From the NCBI GenBank assembly GCA_963735115.1, contig CAVTJR010000003.1, positions 620,001 to 684,000 of the forward strand: a DNA stretch of 64,000 nucleotides. Reading direction: 5' to 3'. The notes under the pieces are model-generated. The model made no database searches and was not told the DNA's origin. It was given only the letters and a program-made list of their open reading frames with translations. Every line of letters starts with the position of its first letter. Position 1 is the first letter of the stretch. Shown piece after piece: positions 61,798 through 64,000 of the stretch. Origin of the DNA: JAKACA01 sp963735115. GTDB lineage: Bacteria > Actinomycetota > Acidimicrobiia > Acidimicrobiales > Bog-793. A program made the position numbers and the translations under genes.

Positions 61798-64000
61798 ATG
61801 TTTGCTGGCAGTCGTCGAACGCGCCTTCCCGAGCGCGTTAACAGGCTCGTGCTCACGGTCGCGACCGGAGTCGCCGGGGTGGTGATGGCCGCTGGCGCTG
61901 GCTTCGGCATCCCCGCCGGCGCCGCAGCGCTCTCTCCGAAACGGATCGGGCAGGTCCCGCACGCCGCCCACGCGGTGGCGCTAGGCGCCTTGTCCGCTTC
62001 GACGAAGTTGAGCGTCGACGTCGAGCTCCTCCCGCGCGACCCTGCCGCCCTTGCGTCGTTCGCCACCGCGGTATCGACGCCGGGCAACAGCCTCTACGAG
62101 CACTACATCACCCCGAGCCAGTTCACCAGCAGGTTCGGCCCCACGGCCACTGCGGTAACCGCGGTCGAACAGCAGCTCGCCGCAGACGGGCTCACCGTCG
62201 GCAAGATCAGCGCCAACCGCCTGACGGTCCCCGTGAGCGGCACGGCGGCGAAGTTCGAGAAGGTGTTCTCCACCGGTTTCGAGCGGTACCGGCTCGCCGA
62301 CCGGCGCATTGCATACGCCAACACCAAGGCACCGCTCTTTTCGGGAACGACGGCCCGATACGTGCAGGACGTGATCGGCCTGGACAACCTGACGATGCCG
62401 CAACGCCTCGGGCTCGAGGAGTCGCCTTCCCATCCTGGGACGGTGTCGCCGCACGTCGCCACCGGCGGGCCGCAGCCATGCTCTGCCGCCACCAGCGCAG
62501 CCACGGAGTACAGCGCCTACACCGCTGACGAGATCGCGTCGGCGTACGACCTGTCCCCGCTCTACGGCGCCGGCGACGAAGGCGCAGGGGTCACCGTTGC
62601 GCTGTTCGAGCTCGAGCCCAACTTCTCGACCGACGTCACCGGCTACGAGTCCTGCTACAGCGGAGTCACCTCCACCGTCACCTACACCATGGAGGACGGA
62701 GGGGCCACCGGCTCGCCGGGCGGCAGCGACGACAACGGGCTGGAGACAGAACTCGACATCGAGAACGTCATCGGCCTTGCGCCCAAGGCGGACGTCGACG
62801 TCTTCCAGGCGCCGAACTCCAACACTGGGCTCATCGACAACTACACCGGCATCGTCGACGACAGCGCCGTGAAGGTCGTCTCGAGCTCGTGGGGTGAGTG
62901 CGAGTCCGAGGCCGGCTCCTCGATCATCTCCGAGGAGGAAACGCTCTTCGAGCAGGGCGCCAGCGAAGGCCAGTCCATCTACGCGGCGGCCGGCGACTCC
63001 GGCTCCGACGACTGCGAAACCAGCGCCTCCCTCGCTGTCGACGACCCGGCGAGCCAGCCCTACGTGACGGGCGTAGGCGGCACCTCGATGACCTCCATCA
63101 CCGGTCCGACACAAGTCGTCTGGAACGACGGCGGCAGCAACGGCGCCGGCGGTGGCGGCATCTCGATCTCGCACACGATGCCCTCATACCAGTCGGGCGC
63201 TCCGTCCTCGCTGAACGTCATCAACTCGAACTCCTCCGGTTCGCCTTGCCGGGCGGCTAGCGGGACCTACTGTCGTGAGGTGCCTGACGTGTCGGCGAGC
63301 GCCGACGAGAACCACGGCTACGTCGTCTACTACGACGGGTCCTGGACCTCCGTGGGCGGCACCAGCGGCGCGGCGCCAACGTGGGCAGGCTTCACCGCGC
63401 TCGCCGACGCCTCGAGCTACTGCGAGGGCACGCCGATCGGCTTCGCCAACCCCGTCCTCTACGACGCGGCGGCGTCGAACTATTCGGGGAACTTCGACGA
63501 CATCACGTCGGGGAACAACGACTACAACGGCACCACGCTTTACCCGGCCGGCACTGCCTTCGACATGGCCTCCGGGCTCGGCACGCCCCAGGGCGCTCCG
63601 CTGGCCCAGGCGGTGTGCGGCGGCGGCACGACCACCAACACCGTGACCGTCACCAGTCCGGGCAACCAGACCACCACCGTCGGGACGGCCGTGAGCCTTC
63701 AGATGTCGGCCTCCGACTCGGCCAGCGGCCAGAGCTTCACATGGTCGGCGACGGGGCTCCCGGTGGGGCTCTCGATCAACTCCTCGTCCGGCCTCATCTC
63801 CGGTACGCCGACTACGGCCGGGACCTCGTCGGTCACCGTGACGGCGCAGGACACGACCGGAGCGAGCGGGTCAGCAAGCTTTACCTGGACGGTGAACACG
63901 CCAACCACCAACACCGTGACCGTCACCAGTCCGGGCAACCAGACCACCACCGTCGGGACGGCCGTGAGCCTTCCGATGTCGGCCTCCGACTCGGCCAGCG
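61798..64000 (+). CDS. Secreted sedolisin (S53) protease with Ig-like repeats, 3' end outside window
   Basis: At least 734 residues, open to the window end. A signal peptide (RLVLTVATGVAGVVMAAGAG) leads to a pro-kumamolisin activation domain (residues about 55-205, NSLYEHYITPSQFTSRFGPT). The S53 catalytic domain follows, with E316 and D320 (GLETELDIEN), oxyanion D400 (AAAGDSGSDD) and nucleophile S523 (GGTSGAAPTWAG), so the Glu-Asp-Ser triad is intact. From about residue 612 there are putative He_PIG/Ig-like domains of 91 residues, the second nearly identical at its start. This is an acid-active secreted endopeptidase, consistent with an acidophilic or soil actinobacterium. Confidence 0.9.
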   Translation, partial: MFAGSRRTRLPERVNRLVLTVATGVAGVVMAAGAGFGIPAGAAALSPKRIGQVPHAAHAVALGALSASTKLSVDVELLPRDPAALASFATAVSTPGNSLYEHYITPSQFTSRFGPTATAVTAVEQQLAADGLTVGKISANRLTVPVSGTAAKFEKVFSTGFERYRLADRRIAYANTKAPLFSGTTARYVQDVIGLDNLTMPQRLGLEESPSHPGTVSPHVATGGPQPCSAATSAATEYSAYTADEIASAYDLSPLYGAGDEGAGVTVALFELEPNFSTDVTGYESCYSGVTSTVTYTMEDGGATGSPGGSDDNGLETELDIENVIGLAPKADVDVFQAPNSNTGLIDNYTGIVDDSAVKVVSSSWGECESEAGSSIISEEETLFEQGASEGQSIYAAAGDSGSDDCETSASLAVDDPASQPYVTGVGGTSMTSITGPTQVVWNDGGSNGAGGGGISISHTMPSYQSGAPSSLNVINSNSSGSPCRAASGTYCREVPDVSASADENHGYVVYYDGSWTSVGGTSGAAPTWAGFTALADASSYCEGTPIGFANPVLYDAAASNYSGNFDDITSGNNDYNGTTLYPAGTAFDMASGLGTPQGAPLAQAVCGGGTTTNTVTVTSPGNQTTTVGTAVSLQMSASDSASGQSFTWSATGLPVGLSINSSSGLISGTPTTAGTSSVTVTAQDTTGASGSASFTWTVNTPTTNTVTVTSPGNQTTTVGTAVSLPMSASDSAS
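63631..64000 (+). repeat. Tandem 273-bp Ig-like domain repeat
   Basis: The sequence beginning ACCACCAACACCGTGACCGT at 63,631 recurs at 63,904 (273 bp, 91 codons), with only a CAG/CCG difference visible in the part present. Further units probably follow beyond the window. Confidence 0.8.

Overview
The window is high-GC DNA from an actinobacterium outside the best-studied orders, most likely of the class Acidimicrobiia. This rests on gene order (uvrB-uvrA, then uvrC-rapZ-yvcK-gap-pgk-tpiA-secG), frequent GTG/TTG starts, an AftD-like arabinofuranosyltransferase and very large Rhs and sedolisin proteins. No 16S or marker search was possible, so the taxonomy is inference.

Chromosomal left part (1-25.6 kb): envelope-glycan genes (GT4 glycosyltransferase, AftD-like membrane transferase, an acyltransferase with an SGNH domain) surround coaE. 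The nucleotide-excision-repair genes uvrB and uvrA follow, then nadA on the other strand. A long co-directional run comes next: uvrC (frameshifted as given), a methyltransferase, rapZ, yvcK, gap, pgk, tpiA, secG and a peptide-type substrate-binding lipoprotein. whiA, which usually sits between yvcK and gap, is absent. The run ends at a tRNA-Leu(GAG) gene.

Integrated element (about 25,600-57,509): the 3' end of tRNA-Leu is repeated exactly (19 bp, CAAGTCCCCCCTCCGACAC) at 57,491-57,509. The 31.9 kb between the copies carries a large serine recombinase abutting the tRNA, a small unknown gene, a MobF/TrwC relaxase, and two divergent giant Rhs proteins with different N-terminal beta-propellers. 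It also carries an array of toxin-immunity cassettes (BECR-like tips, barnase-barstar, a damaged NLTEQLA-type tip), an XRE-primase/AAA-tyrosine recombinase-unknown module and a VapBC pair. No coupling protein or type IV secretion genes are visible, so it looks mobilizable rather than self-transmissible.

The most interesting structure is the cassette array. Five different toxin tips begin at the same short motif (GCCGCAGA, usually continuing AGACGGAAC). A 913-bp duplication 10,002 bp apart begins and ends exactly at this motif. One tip is joined both to the Rhs core and to a separate secretory leader, and one leader is joined to two different tips. This suggests a tip-exchange system whose unit is tip + immunity gene + next leader.

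Chromosomal right part (57.5-64 kb): remnants of a PQQ-type propeller gene, an unusual FHA-FAD monooxygenase fusion, an OsmC-like protein, a VapC remnant, a small membrane protein behind a structured leader, and a secreted sedolisin (S53) protease with repeated Ig-like domains that runs off the window.
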